Of a DNA stretch of 59,557 nt, positions 1 to 8,167 are shown one piece after another (the stretch's first letter is position 1; every line of letters begins with the position of its first letter). The notes under the pieces are model-generated. The model was not told the origin of the DNA, made no database searches, and was given only the letters and a program-made list of their open reading frames with translations. Both the position numbers and the translations under genes were made by a program. Where the stretch lies: assembly GCA_913009895.1 (NCBI GenBank), contig CAJVXY010000018.1, positions 1 through 59,557 on the forward strand, given 5' to 3'. The DNA is from an uncultured Acidiferrobacteraceae bacterium. Its GTDB lineage: Bacteria; Pseudomonadota; Gammaproteobacteria; Acidiferrobacterales; SZUA-150.

Positions 1-132
1 TTGAGCAGGAAAGCAAAAAAAAGAAAAATTAAAATAATAGTGTCACCAGACATAAAAATGGCTATGTATTTCGAATTAGACGGAATTCTGTCTAATACCC
101 AAAATAAGGGTGTTATACAGAATTTCGTATAA
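1..132 (+). CDS. Possible 3' end of a gene cut by the window edge
   Basis: A reading frame is open from the first base to a TAA at 130-132 (43 codons). It is lysine-rich at first and then mixed. Its stop lies inside a core-site-like box GTATAAC at 127-133, the way cassette genes often end inside R''. I recognise no family, and the frame could be open by chance. The region also contains the double palindrome at 75-133, which argues that part of it is structural rather than coding. Confidence 0.2.
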   Translation: MSRKAKKRKIKIIVSPDIKMAMYFELDGILSNTQNKGVIQNFV

Positions 133-133
133 C
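75..133. repeat. Two related palindromes just before a cassette boundary
   Basis: Positions 75-96 and 112-133 are each a near-perfect palindrome (outer boxes ATTAGAC/GTCTAAT and GTTATAC/GTATAAC). They resemble each other, so 75-100 and 108-133 also form one long inverted repeat around a 7-base loop, with about 21 of 26 positions pairing. The outer boxes look like integron core sites (GTTRRRY/RYYYAAC). It lies 5 bases before the GTTAGGT core at 139. It may be a degenerate attC or an attI-like recombination site; it has no T-run after the stem and so is not a typical terminator. Confidence 0.5.
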
Positions 134-139
134 AAACTG

Positions 140-679
140 TTAGGTTCATATGAAAATCACAAAAGAACAAAAATTATTCTACGGCTTAAGCATTGCCCTG
201 TTCTTTGTATCAGTTATTGTATTTGATGTTATAGGCAGACTTACGTATAGAAATGAAACATTATTTGTCTCTATAAAAGAAACGCTATACTATTTAGCAG
301 TTCAGCCAGTTGGCACAGCTATGTTATTAGCTCCATATTTAATACTAGGCCTAGTTTCAGTTAAAACCTCAAAAAATAAAAGCATAAAAAACGGAATGTG
401 TATTTTTATTCCAGGTTTAATTTCATTATCATACATATACTATGAAGGTTATCTTGCTTCTAGCTACTATATTGAGCTTAAGAAATGGACAGCTTCATCT
501 TTATCCGTAGGCATGTTACCTTTTCAGGGCATTATAGCTCTGCCTATTGGTTTATTAATTGGTTGGGTTATATATACAATATTAAATGCAAACAAAACCT
601 AACAATCAAATCAACCTGACCATTTTTTCTTACGGCCTAAAAAGCAGTCCGCAAGAAAAAACGTCAGGTTATTAAAGCG
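140..679 (+). mobile_element. Integron gene cassette 1 (small membrane protein)
   Basis: The unit starts at the core site GTTAGGT (139-145, cut expected after G139), has a very short leader, one ORF (150-602), and ends in an attC whose R'' box ACCTAAC (597-603) is the exact complement of the starting core. That complementarity is required if the unit is excised as a circle, because both halves come from one attC. The ORF stop (600-602) sits inside R'', as is usual for cassettes. No integrase gene is visible in the window. Confidence 0.75.
150..602 (+). CDS. Small integral membrane protein of cassette 1
   Basis: A 150-residue protein with about four hydrophobic segments (residues ~8-30, ~50-72, ~82-103, ~122-146) and short polar connectors, so probably an inner-membrane protein. 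I recognise no family. The ATG lies only 5 bases after the cassette core site and no clear ribosome binding site precedes it, as is common for cassette genes. It is more AT-rich than the core genes downstream, consistent with acquisition. The stop codon overlaps the R'' box of the attC. Function unknown. Confidence 0.65.
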   Translation: MKITKEQKLFYGLSIALFFVSVIVFDVIGRLTYRNETLFVSIKETLYYLAVQPVGTAMLLAPYLILGLVSVKTSKNKSIKNGMCIFIPGLISLSYIYYEGYLASSYYIELKKWTASSLSVGMLPFQGIIALPIGLLIGWVIYTILNANKT

Positions 680-685
680 TTATGT
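597..685 (+). other. attC recombination site 1
   Basis: R'' is ACCTAAC (597-603) and R' is GTTATGT (679-685, expected cut after G679). Between them is a long imperfect inverted repeat: 613-635 pairs with 649-670 (ends AACCTGAC and GTCAGGTT), with unpaired bases near the end of the left arm, like the extrahelical bases of attC sites. The 89-base length is in the normal attC range. R' departs from GTTRRRY at one position (T for R). There is no promoter or terminator character beyond the hairpin. Confidence 0.75.
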
Positions 686-1057
686 GTAGGTAAACGTAAT
701 TCACAAATGAATTCAAGTATCTTTGGTTCATTTATAAAATTTAATCATCAACCATAAAGGTATAAATCAAAATGAGTCAAGGTACAGTAAAGTGGTTTAA
801 CGCAGATAAAGGGTTCGGTTTTATTACTCCAGATGACGGCGGCAAAGATTTGTTTGTCCATCACTCAGAAATACAAAGTGGCGGCGGCTATGCCTCTTTA
901 AACGACGGTCAAAAGGTTGAGTACGTCGTGGGTGAAGGTGCGAAAGGGCCATGTGCAACCAAAGTTACGGCAATATAAAATATCAAGGAAACACATAACC
1001 AGGCGCTCCACCTGACCAAAAACCGCGATGCGGTTTTTGGTCAGGTGAGCTTGGTCG
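680..1057 (+). mobile_element. Integron gene cassette 2 (cold-shock protein)
   Basis: The unit begins after the G of GTTATGT (679-685), carries the csp ORF (772-978) behind a ~90-base leader, and ends with an attC whose R'' box ACATAAC (993-999) is the exact complement of GTTATGT. It follows cassette 1 directly, so the two form a short tandem array. The array stops next to the 3' end of ygfZ at 1067, at a final R' reading GTTTTTC, which would be the remnant of the original target site. Confidence 0.7.
772..978 (+). CDS. Cold-shock domain protein (CspA family)
   Basis: A 68-residue single cold-shock domain, full family length. It has the W8-F9 start, RNP1 KGFGFIT at residues 13-19 and RNP2 DLFVHHSEI at 26-34. 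These OB-fold proteins bind single-stranded RNA or DNA and act as RNA chaperones. An AAAGG at 756-760 precedes the ATG. The 90-base leader could carry temperature-responsive structure, as in cspA, but I see no decisive element. Its placement between two attC sites marks it as a cassette gene rather than part of the core gene order. Which csp paralogue it is cannot be said. Confidence 0.95.
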   Translation: MSQGTVKWFNADKGFGFITPDDGGKDLFVHHSEIQSGGGYASLNDGQKVEYVVGEGAKGPCATKVTAI

Positions 1058-1063
1058 TTTTTC
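993..1063 (+). other. attC recombination site 2 (may also terminate csp)
   Basis: R'' ACATAAC (993-999) is followed by a strong hairpin: 1009-1026 pairs perfectly with 1030-1047 around a 3-base loop. Pairing extends to GCT (1005-1007) and AGC (1048-1050) with C1008 bulged, like the extrahelical base of attC. The final box is GTTTTTC at 1057-1063, not a standard R', as expected where the right half belongs to the target. The stable stem plus downstream T-run could also serve as a rho-independent terminator between the convergent csp and ygfZ. Confidence 0.7.
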
Positions 1064-1066
1064 CAG

Positions 1067-2119
1067 CTAACTTAACGAATAGGGAAGTTCTTTTACCGTT
1101 AATGCAGGTCCTGTATCTGATTCCAAATGAAGGTCGCCTGATTCAATTGCCTTGATTTGCACAACGGCTAAAATATCAATACCAGTGTTTGGCCCCGGTT
1201 CTGCGCTGACAACAGTACCCGCTGCCTGATTTGGAAAGCTGGATGAAAAAATCTTGTCACCTGCATGTGGCGGTGTTGCTTCTGTGGACTGGAGCCTGAA
1301 CATTCGTTGTTTCAGCTTTCCCAGGTATTGCATGCGGGCAACAATTTCCTGGCCTGGATAACAGCCCTTTTTAAAATTTACACCATCAATTAATTCGAGA
1401 TTTGTCATTTGGGGCACAAATGCCTCGCTGGTTTCGGTAGAGATTGTCGGCAAGCCTGCCTGGACATCCAGCCATGACCAGGCGTGATGCCCCGTCAGTG
1501 AGTATGTGTCCGGGAGATTTTCCCAAAGTTGTATAATTGATTCGGTTTCGCCGGCAACGATATACCGTGGATTTTTACCGTTAATGCAAATAGCCGATAA
1601 AGTTTTTTTGCTACTTACGGTGTTAATTTCCCGGGAAATTTTTTCAAATGAGTTCTTGAGGTCACTATAAACATCATCTCCTGATAACCCAATGACGACC
1701 CAGTCAGACAGCAAATCTATTACGACTTTGGCTCTCAAGACGTACATGCGTAATTTTTTTAAGACTATTTCGGCTAATTGGGTATCGGCCAGTAAATAAA
1801 AACCATCATCCCGCTTAAATATAAGGAATAAAGCGAGCATTCTGCCCTTGGGAGTGCAATAGGCGCTCAATTGACTTTTATCCAGGTCCAGTTTTTTTAT
1901 ATCGTTGGTTAGCTGGCTTTGCAGGAAAGATTCGGCATCTTCTCCAGAAACACGCAATACTGTCAGATTGGATAAGTCTGCAAGAATACTCTCTCTGGCG
2001 GCCATGAGAACTTCTTCTCCGGGGCTTTTAAACCAGGGATACATTGCAGAGCTACAGTCGGCACCTTTTGAGGTCAAAAAATCTGTCCATGTTCCTTGGT
2101 TATCAGGTTGCTGTGTCAC
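1067..2119 (-). CDS. ygfZ: tRNA-modifying / Fe-S maintenance protein YgfZ
   Basis: A 350-residue GcvT-like folate-binding protein. The family signature KGCYPGQE is present at about residue 253, followed by a conserved R-x-x-LGKLK stretch. In E. coli YgfZ (IBA57-like) supports certain Fe-S enzymes, such as MiaB, in a folate-dependent way, and the signature cysteine is essential. It is divergent from sdhC with about 220 bases between. Its 3' end abuts the cassette array. In many gammaproteobacteria ygfZ is divergent from sdhE-ygfX; here sdhCDAB sits between them. Confidence 0.93.
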   Translation of the reverse strand: MTQQPDNQGTWTDFLTSKGADCSSAMYPWFKSPGEEVLMAARESILADLSNLTVLRVSGEDAESFLQSQLTNDIKKLDLDKSQLSAYCTPKGRMLALFLIFKRDDGFYLLADTQLAEIVLKKLRMYVLRAKVVIDLLSDWVVIGLSGDDVYSDLKNSFEKISREINTVSSKKTLSAICINGKNPRYIVAGETESIIQLWENLPDTYSLTGHHAWSWLDVQAGLPTISTETSEAFVPQMTNLELIDGVNFKKGCYPGQEIVARMQYLGKLKQRMFRLQSTEATPPHAGDKIFSSSFPNQAAGTVVSAEPGPNTGIDILAVVQIKAIESGDLHLESDTGPALTVKELPYSLS

Positions 2120-2341
2120 GGGATCCTCTTAATGTTAAATCTTGATCTTATGTTGCAGATGCTTGAAACTAAACTTTCCAGTGTTGTCGCGGTCTATAGA
2201 ATAAACTATTCTTTGGCACAGGGAAGCCTACAAATTACGAGGCAAATACATTAAAGTTAAGGGCCTGTTACGACAAGTTACCAGTAGAATAATAAAGGCG
2301 AAGCAAAACCCTAAATAGCCAGTTCACATGAGCCTATAAAA

Positions 2342-2722
2342 ATGGATAGATTAAAACCAAGGCCGGTATATCTAAACCTGCTGCAAATTCGTCTGCCTAT
2401 TGGCGGCCTGGTTTCAATTTTTCACAGAATCACTGGCATATTCCTCGTTATATCACTTCCCTTTGTCCTGTATTTGCTGGACTTATCACTTGATAATGAG
2501 GTTAATTTTCTAAAAGCGAAAGACCTGCTTTTGAGCATCCCTGGGAAAATTATACTCGTTTTATTGGGCGCGATATTCTTGCAACATTTATTTTCCGGCA
2601 TACGCCATCTTTTTTTAGATATTGATATTGGTGTTGGCAAGCTCACTGCCCGTAAAAGTGCCTGGGCCACGTTGCTGTTAACACTTGTTTTTGTCATTAC
2701 CGGGGGGTTAATGCTTTGGTAA
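2342..2722 (+). CDS. sdhC: Succinate dehydrogenase cytochrome b556 subunit
   Basis: A 126-residue membrane anchor of complex II. Three transmembrane helices (about 27-47, 68-90 and 105-125) and the FHRITG motif at residues 27-32 are present. H82 in the QHLFSGIRH stretch corresponds to the heme b axial ligand His84 of E. coli SdhC. It is the first gene of sdhCDAB-sdhE-ygfX. The 220-base gap to ygfZ must hold the promoter; I see a small palindrome AGAATA-N3-TATTCT at 2198-2212 but no convincing regulator site. sdhD overlaps its last codons. Confidence 0.96.
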   Translation: MDRLKPRPVYLNLLQIRLPIGGLVSIFHRITGIFLVISLPFVLYLLDLSLDNEVNFLKAKDLLLSIPGKIILVLLGAIFLQHLFSGIRHLFLDIDIGVGKLTARKSAWATLLLTLVFVITGGLMLW

Positions 2723-3069
2723 CACGTTGGCAACTTGGCGGCATTCACCGGGGCTTGAATGAGTGGTTGATGCAGCGGTTAACAGCAATCTATATTGGAT
2801 TATTTGGGGTATTTGTCAGCATACGATTGTTATTTTCGCCGATAAATGATTTTTCGGCCTGGCAGGTCTGGATGAACCAGCCGTTAGTGCGTATTGGCTG
2901 GGCCGTATTTATATTTTCACTGTTGTATCACGGCTGGGTTGGGTTGCGTAGTGTTTTTATGGATTATGCTAAACCACTGTGGGTGAGATTCCTGGTTGGC
3001 ACGATTTCAACTTTGGCGTTCCTGGGTATGTCCATATGGACAATTTTAATTCTATTTAATATTTCATAG
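2716..3069 (+). CDS. sdhD: Succinate dehydrogenase membrane anchor subunit
   Basis: A 117-residue three-helix anchor that, with SdhC, binds heme b and ubiquinone. H72 (heme-ligand position) and D82-Y83 (quinone site; DY is conserved in E. coli) are in place. The start is a TTG overlapping the sdhC stop, which gives a family-typical N-terminus; the overlap implies translational coupling. sdhA follows after 7 bases. Confidence 0.95.
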   Translation: MVTRWQLGGIHRGLNEWLMQRLTAIYIGLFGVFVSIRLLFSPINDFSAWQVWMNQPLVRIGWAVFIFSLLYHGWVGLRSVFMDYAKPLWVRFLVGTISTLAFLGMSIWTILILFNIS

Positions 3070-3076
3070 GGAGCCA

Positions 3077-4840
3077 ATGAACATAGCCCGAAGAAAATTT
3101 GATTGTTTGGTTATCGGCGCCGGTGGCGGTGGCTTACGGGCCGCCTTGCAGCTTGCCGAAAGTGATGCCCACGTGGCAGTCGTATCAAAGGTGTTTCCAA
3201 CCCGCTCCCATACAGTGGCAGCACAAGGTGGAATGAATGCGGCGCTGGGGAATGTCACGCCAGATAACTGGCACTGGCACATGTATGACACGATTAAGGG
3301 CAGTGATTACCTGGGTGATCAGGACGCCATTGAATATATGTGTCGCGCGGCCTCACGCCTGGTGGTGGAGCTGGAACATTATGGCGTGCCATTTTCTCGT
3401 ATGGATGATGGCCACATATACCAGCGTCCATTTGGCGGTCAAAGCCAGAACTTTGGCGGCGAACAAGTTGCCCGTACTTGTGCCGCTGCCGACCGTACCG
3501 GCCATGCAATATTGCACAGCCTCTACCAGCAAAACATTCGGGCCCGGACGCACTTTTTTGATGAATATTTTGTCATTGACCTGATCCTGGATAATGAAGG
3601 CAATGCCCTGGGCGCCCTGGCTCTGGAAATAGAAACCGGCGAACCATTATTGATAGAAGCAAAAACGACATTATTGGCAACAGGCGGTGCTGGCAGGATG
3701 TTCCGCACCAGCACCAATGCCATGATTAATACCGGCGATGGCATTGCCATGGCCCTGCGTGCAGGTGTGCCTATCCAGGACATGGAATTTTTTCAATTCC
3801 ACCCGACGGGCATTGCCGGCGTTGGCGTCCTGATTTCTGAGGGCGTGCGCGGAGAGGGCGGTTACCTGGTAAATGGTGAGGGCGAGCGTTTTATGGAGCG
3901 TTATGCCCCCAATGCCAAGGACCTGGCAAGCCGGGATGTGGTCAGTCGTGCTATCGCTATCGAGATAAGAGAGGGAAAGGGCTGTGGTCCTGACAAGGAC
4001 CATGTTTTGCTCAAGGTTGATCACCTTGGGGCCGCCCCGATCATGAAAAGATTGCCTGGCATACGCGATTTATCCATGCGTTTTGCCAATGTTGATCCCA
4101 TCAAAAAACCAATACCCGTTTATCCCACCGCCCATTACACCATGGGAGGCGTACCCACCAACCGTTATGGCCAGGTGGTGACACCTATCAAACACGCCCC
4201 AGAAGAGGCCATCCAGGGTTTATACGCGGTCGGAGAATGCGCCTGTGTGTCGGTGCATGGTGCCAACAGGCTGGGGGGAAATTCATTGCTCGATATAGTT
4301 GTTTTTGGGCGTGCTGCTGGCAATCACATCGTTGAATACCTGAAAGAACATCGTTACCACAAATCTATACCCGACGAATTAATCGAAAAACCATTGGCCA
4401 GGTTGCACAGATGGGATAAAAGTGGTGCGGGCGAATCTGTAGATGAAATCAGAAAAGAACTGCAAAAAACCATGGAAGAAAACTGCGGTGTTTTTCGGAC
4501 CCAGGAAGTCCTTGATGAGGGTGTAGTAAAAGTGAAAGTGCTGGAATCAAGACTGAATGACGCGGTCATTACGGATCACAGCAAGGTATTTAACACGGCA
4601 CGTATTGAGGCCCTGGAGCTTGAGAACTTAATGGATGTGTCCCTCGCCACGGTGATTGGTGCCAGTGCCAGGCATGAAAGCCGGGGCGCCCATTCAAGAC
4701 TGGACTACCCGGATCGAGACGACGTCAGCTGGCTCAAGCATACGCTTTATTTCAAGGAAGGGTATCAGCTCGATTATAAACCCGTTCGCATGAAACCACT
4801 TTCAGTGGATTCGTTTCCGCCAAAGGAAAGGGTTTACTGA
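3077..4840 (+). CDS. sdhA: Succinate dehydrogenase flavoprotein subunit
   Basis: A 587-residue catalytic subunit oxidising succinate to fumarate, nearly the E. coli length. It has the FAD-binding GAGGGG near residues 15-20, H45 in [10 protein letters not shown] for covalent FAD attachment, the substrate-loop HPTGI and RGEGG motifs, the catalytic-region RDVVSRA, HYTMGG, and the [12 protein letters not shown] flavin motif. A GGGAG precedes the ATG. SdhE, which promotes the covalent flavinylation, is encoded downstream in the same operon. Confidence 0.98.
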   Translation: MNIARRKFDCLVIGAGGGGLRAALQLAESDAHVAVVSKVFPTRSHTVAAQGGMNAALGNVTPDNWHWHMYDTIKGSDYLGDQDAIEYMCRAASRLVVELEHYGVPFSRMDDGHIYQRPFGGQSQNFGGEQVARTCAAADRTGHAILHSLYQQNIRARTHFFDEYFVIDLILDNEGNALGALALEIETGEPLLIEAKTTLLATGGAGRMFRTSTNAMINTGDGIAMALRAGVPIQDMEFFQFHPTGIAGVGVLISEGVRGEGGYLVNGEGERFMERYAPNAKDLASRDVVSRAIAIEIREGKGCGPDKDHVLLKVDHLGAAPIMKRLPGIRDLSMRFANVDPIKKPIPVYPTAHYTMGGVPTNRYGQVVTPIKHAPEEAIQGLYAVGECACVSVHGANRLGGNSLLDIVVFGRAAGNHIVEYLKEHRYHKSIPDELIEKPLARLHRWDKSGAGESVDEIRKELQKTMEENCGVFRTQEVLDEGVVKVKVLESRLNDAVITDHSKVFNTARIEALELENLMDVSLATVIGASARHESRGAHSRLDYPDRDDVSWLKHTLYFKEGYQLDYKPVRMKPLSVDSFPPKERVY

Positions 4841-4856
4841 TTGTTAATGGTGAATC

Positions 4857-5552
4857 ATGGATATTAAAATATATCGCTACAATCCTGAAACTGATGCAAA
4901 GCCCAGTATGCGGCATTACAGCCTGGCTGACGATTTCACCGGCCCCATGTTGCTGGATGCGTTAATAGCTTTAAAAGAACAAGACCCGACGCTTTCATTC
5001 CGGCGATCTTGTGGCGAAGGTGTCTGCGGGTCTGACGGTATGAACATCAATGGCCGCAACGGTCTTGCCTGCATTACCCCGCTGAAAGATTTAAAGCGAC
5101 CTATCGTACTGCGGCCATTACCAGGCATGCCGGTAATACGCGATCTGATTGTTGACCTGACTGTATTTTATGATCAATACAAAACGGTTAAACCGTGGTT
5201 AACCAACAATGAGCCGAAACCGGAAACCGAGCGTCTGCAAACTCCAGCCGAACGGGAAAAACTCGACGGCCTGATTGAATGTGTTTTATGCGCGTGCTGT
5301 TCCACGGCCTGCCCGTCGTTTTGGTGGAACCCGGATCGTTTCCTGGGTCCTGCGGCCTTGTTGCAGTCATGGCGTTTCCTGGCGGATAGTCGTGACCTGG
5401 CAACAGGCGAGCGTTTAGACGATTTGGAAGATCCTTATCGCCTTTTTCGCTGTCACAGTATTATGAATTGCACTGACGTGTGTCCCAAAAACCTGAATCC
5501 TACAAAAGCTATTGGCCTGATTAAACAAATGCTGATCAAACGATCTTTATAA
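4857..5552 (+). CDS. sdhB: Succinate dehydrogenase iron-sulfur subunit
   Basis: A 231-residue electron-transfer subunit with three Fe-S centres. The [2Fe-2S] ligands are C52, C57, D60 and C72, including the Asp ligand seen in E. coli. The C-terminal domain has CVLCACCSTACP and CHSIMNCTDVCP for the [4Fe-4S] and [3Fe-4S] clusters. It passes electrons from SdhA flavin to quinone. The stop overlaps the ATG of sdhE. Confidence 0.98.
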   Translation: MDIKIYRYNPETDAKPSMRHYSLADDFTGPMLLDALIALKEQDPTLSFRRSCGEGVCGSDGMNINGRNGLACITPLKDLKRPIVLRPLPGMPVIRDLIVDLTVFYDQYKTVKPWLTNNEPKPETERLQTPAEREKLDGLIECVLCACCSTACPSFWWNPDRFLGPAALLQSWRFLADSRDLATGERLDDLEDPYRLFRCHSIMNCTDVCPKNLNPTKAIGLIKQMLIKRSL

Positions 5553-5803
5553 TGACTAAAACAATGGTAGATAATGACAAAACATTAGAAAGATTGCGCT
5601 GGCAGTGTCGCCGGGGAATGTTAGAACTGGATATTGTTTTGCAGCGCTTCCTGAACAATGATTATCAACACTTGAATGATCGTGAAAAACATACCTTTGC
5701 AAAATTACTGGAGGAGGCCGATGTAAATTTACTGGCTTACTTCAACCAGACAAAAAAATGCCCGGATTCTGAATTAAACCAATTTATTAGAAAACTGTTG
5801 TAA
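5552..5803 (+). CDS. sdhE: FAD assembly factor SdhE
   Basis: An 83-residue helical protein of the SdhE/YgfY (CptB) family with the RGMLELD motif (RGxxE) at residues 21-27, which contacts the flavoprotein and is needed for covalent FAD attachment to SdhA. Its start codon overlaps the sdhB stop, so it is translationally coupled to its client complex. ygfX follows after 4 bases. Confidence 0.95.
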   Translation: MTKTMVDNDKTLERLRWQCRRGMLELDIVLQRFLNNDYQHLNDREKHTFAKLLEEADVNLLAYFNQTKKCPDSELNQFIRKLL

Positions 5804-5807
5804 TATA

Positions 5808-6254
5808 ATGATTATTATACTAAATAAATCAAGATTATTAACAATCCTGTTCGTGATCCTTTATGGGTTGGCACTACTGTCAGTTCTGATTTCCGGCATT
5901 CATTTGGTATTAAAAGCCTTGCTGCTGTTGACCATCATCATTAGCCTGGTAGATCAGGCGCGCCGACATTTAACTGGCGCACATAAAGACAGTCTGGTGC
6001 AGTTAAAACTGACCGGCGAAAATGTTATAAAAGTCCGTAAAGCTGGTAATCCGGACTGGTTGGTTGCTGAAATAACAAGCTCAGTGATCTGGCCCTGGAT
6101 TTTGATACTCAAACTTAAAGAACTTAGCCCGCAGGCTCGAAAGTTGAAATTATTAATAACCAGGGATGCGGTTAGCGAGGAGGAATTTCGTCAAATCAGC
6201 CAGTGGATCAGCCAGGCCATGCCAATACAAACGATTAAAAATCAGGCCCAGTAA
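5808..6254 (+). CDS. YgfX-like membrane protein
   Basis: A 148-residue protein with two adjacent N-terminal transmembrane segments (about 9-30 and 33-50) followed by a soluble C-terminal domain with a tryptophan-rich core. Position directly after sdhE, size and topology match YgfX (CptA), which in E. coli and Serratia is co-transcribed with sdhE and was described as a toxin-like or cell-shape-affecting partner. Sequence similarity is weak by eye, so the assignment rests largely on context. Convergent with nadB, 32 bases away. Confidence 0.75.
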   Translation: MIIILNKSRLLTILFVILYGLALLSVLISGIHLVLKALLLLTIIISLVDQARRHLTGAHKDSLVQLKLTGENVIKVRKAGNPDWLVAEITSSVIWPWILILKLKELSPQARKLKLLITRDAVSEEEFRQISQWISQAMPIQTIKNQAQ

Positions 6255-6286
6255 AATTAAATTCAGTAAAATTAGATCTAGCTAAA

Positions 6287-7963
6287 TTAGATTAGCGCAG
6301 CAATGCCTGTTTTGTTGGGTTGGTTTGTTAGCGGTTTTAGAATGGTATCTTTTGGTGCTGAGGATTCGTCTAACTCTGGGTAGTCCCTGGTAAAATGCAG
6401 TCCTCTACTTTCCTTGCGCACTAGTGCCGAACGAATAATCAGGTCTGCGACATCGACCAGGTTACGTAACTCAACCAGGTCATTAGTAATTTTGAAGTTA
6501 GTGTAATACTCCCTGATTTCGTCTTTCAGCAGATCGATCCGGTGTTGTGCCCGCTGCAAACGTTTCGTGGTGCGGACAATGCCCACATAGTCCCACATAA
6601 AACGCCTGAGCTCGTCCCAGTTATGGGAAACTACGACTTGTTCATCAGCATCAGTTACCCGGCTTTCGTCCCAGGCAGGCAGGTTTTTATACTGATAGTT
6701 TTTTGATTGTTTTAGCGCCAGGTTAATATCGTCAGCTGCCAGCTTGGCAAAAACCAGGCACTCCAGTAATGAGTTGCTGGCAAGTCGGTTGGCCCCATGA
6801 AGCCCGGTAAATGCACATTCTCCAATTGCATAGAGTCCTGGCAAATCGGTACGAGCAGACAAGTCAGTACAAATGCCGCCACAAGTGTAGTGGGCTGCAG
6901 GCACGACAGGAATAGGGTCAGATGTGATGTCGATGTTGAAAGATTTACATTTTTCGTAAACTGTCGGGAAATGATTTTTGATAAAATCGTCCGGCATGTG
7001 ACTAATATCCAGATTCACATGGTCATCACCCCGACGTTTCATCTCGTAATCTATGGCACGGGCAACAATATCCCTGGGAGCAAGCTCTCCCCTGTCATCA
7101 TGATCGGCCATGAAAGAGTTGCCATCGGTTAGCTTTAACTTGCCACCTTCACCCCTGACTGCCTCGGTAATGAGAAATGATTTGGCCTTGCTATGATACA
7201 GGCAGGTGGGATGGAACTGGACAAATTCCATGTTGCCGACCCGACAGCCGGCGCGCCATGCCATGGCGATGCCATCACCGGTGGAGGTATCCGGGTTGCT
7301 GGTATAAAGGTACACTTTTGCGGCACCACCCGTTGCCAAAACCACAACCCTGGCGGCAAATACCTTGATTTTACCCGTGGCCCTGTTCAGGACATAGGCG
7401 CCGAGACAGGCATTGTTGTCAGCGCTTATATTCAGCTTGGTGTCCAGCTTGGATTCAGTAATGAGATCAACCGCAATATGGTCTTCAAAGATCGTGATAT
7501 TTTTATGTGCCCGCACTTGTTTTTCAAGCGTATTTTCAATGGCACGACCGGTCGCATCTGCGGCGTGGTAAACCCGCCGGTGGCTGTGGCCGCCCTCACG
7601 GGTTAAATGAAAAGAATGGTCACTCTCATTCTCACTGGCACTGGCATCGGTGGTAAACAACACACCTTTTTCAATGAGCCATGCAATGGCCTCTGGGCCA
7701 TGGCGGACAACCTGTTTTACGGTTTTTTCCCGGCAGAGACCGGCACCCGCTAATATTGTATCTTCAATATGAGACTCAAAACTGTCCTTATCCTTGTTTG
7801 CAACCGCGGCAACGCCGCCTTGTGCATACAGGCTGGAACCTTCTGAAAAAGCGCCCTTGGCGAGTATTGAAACCCTGGCATTTTCAGCAAGACGCAGGGC
7901 AAGGCTGAGGCCGGCAGCACCAGCACCCAGGATCAGGACGTCGGTATTGATCTGTTTAGTCAT
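6287..7963 (-). CDS. nadB: L-aspartate oxidase
   Basis: A 558-residue flavoprotein oxidising L-aspartate to iminoaspartate, the first step of de novo NAD synthesis. It has the dinucleotide-binding GAGAAGLSLA at residues 13-22, YAQGGVAAV, EFVQFHPTCL, RGEGGKL, RDIVARAIDYE and HYTCGGI, and it is homologous to SdhA/FrdA. The long loop around residues 110-135 with SFHLTREGGHSHRR is typical of NadB and separates it from fumarate reductases. Divergent from rpoE across 204 bases. Confidence 0.97.
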   Translation of the reverse strand: MTKQINTDVLILGAGAAGLSLALRLAENARVSILAKGAFSEGSSLYAQGGVAAVANKDKDSFESHIEDTILAGAGLCREKTVKQVVRHGPEAIAWLIEKGVLFTTDASASENESDHSFHLTREGGHSHRRVYHAADATGRAIENTLEKQVRAHKNITIFEDHIAVDLITESKLDTKLNISADNNACLGAYVLNRATGKIKVFAARVVVLATGGAAKVYLYTSNPDTSTGDGIAMAWRAGCRVGNMEFVQFHPTCLYHSKAKSFLITEAVRGEGGKLKLTDGNSFMADHDDRGELAPRDIVARAIDYEMKRRGDDHVNLDISHMPDDFIKNHFPTVYEKCKSFNIDITSDPIPVVPAAHYTCGGICTDLSARTDLPGLYAIGECAFTGLHGANRLASNSLLECLVFAKLAADDINLALKQSKNYQYKNLPAWDESRVTDADEQVVVSHNWDELRRFMWDYVGIVRTTKRLQRAQHRIDLLKDEIREYYTNFKITNDLVELRNLVDVADLIIRSALVRKESRGLHFTRDYPELDESSAPKDTILKPLTNQPNKTGIAALI

Positions 7964-8090
7964 TGAAAAAGTTGTATAACTGTTTGTATATCATGGGCCA
8001 TGCTAGCATAGGTCAAAATCGTATTGACCAGAAATTGAATTTTTACAGCCATTCCTGACCACAAATATCATAAAAAACAACCATGTTTAC

Positions 8091-8118
8091 GAACTTTCAC
8101 CACAAAATACTGTCTCTA
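8091..8118 (+). promoter_or_regulatory. Candidate sigma-E promoter of rpoE
   Basis: GAACTT at 8091-8096, 16 bases, then TCTCTA at 8113-8118 matches the layout of sigma-E promoters (GAACTT, 16-17 bases, TCTRA-like), about 50 bases before the rpoE start. It would give the autoregulation known for rpoE/algU. The -10 fits less well than the -35. Confidence 0.55.
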
Positions 8119-8167
8119 GTATTAACAGTGCCCGTCTATTTTCCGAGTGGGTTATGGGTGCCAGTGA

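Noticed and set aside
1..150. Search for an integrase gene or standard attI beside the left cassettes
   Set aside because: No intI coding is visible on either strand in the short space before cassette 1; it could lie outside the window, so I did not call one.
7177..7606. Plus-strand frames within nadB
   Set aside because: They are antisense to a full-length, motif-complete nadB and show no independent coding features.
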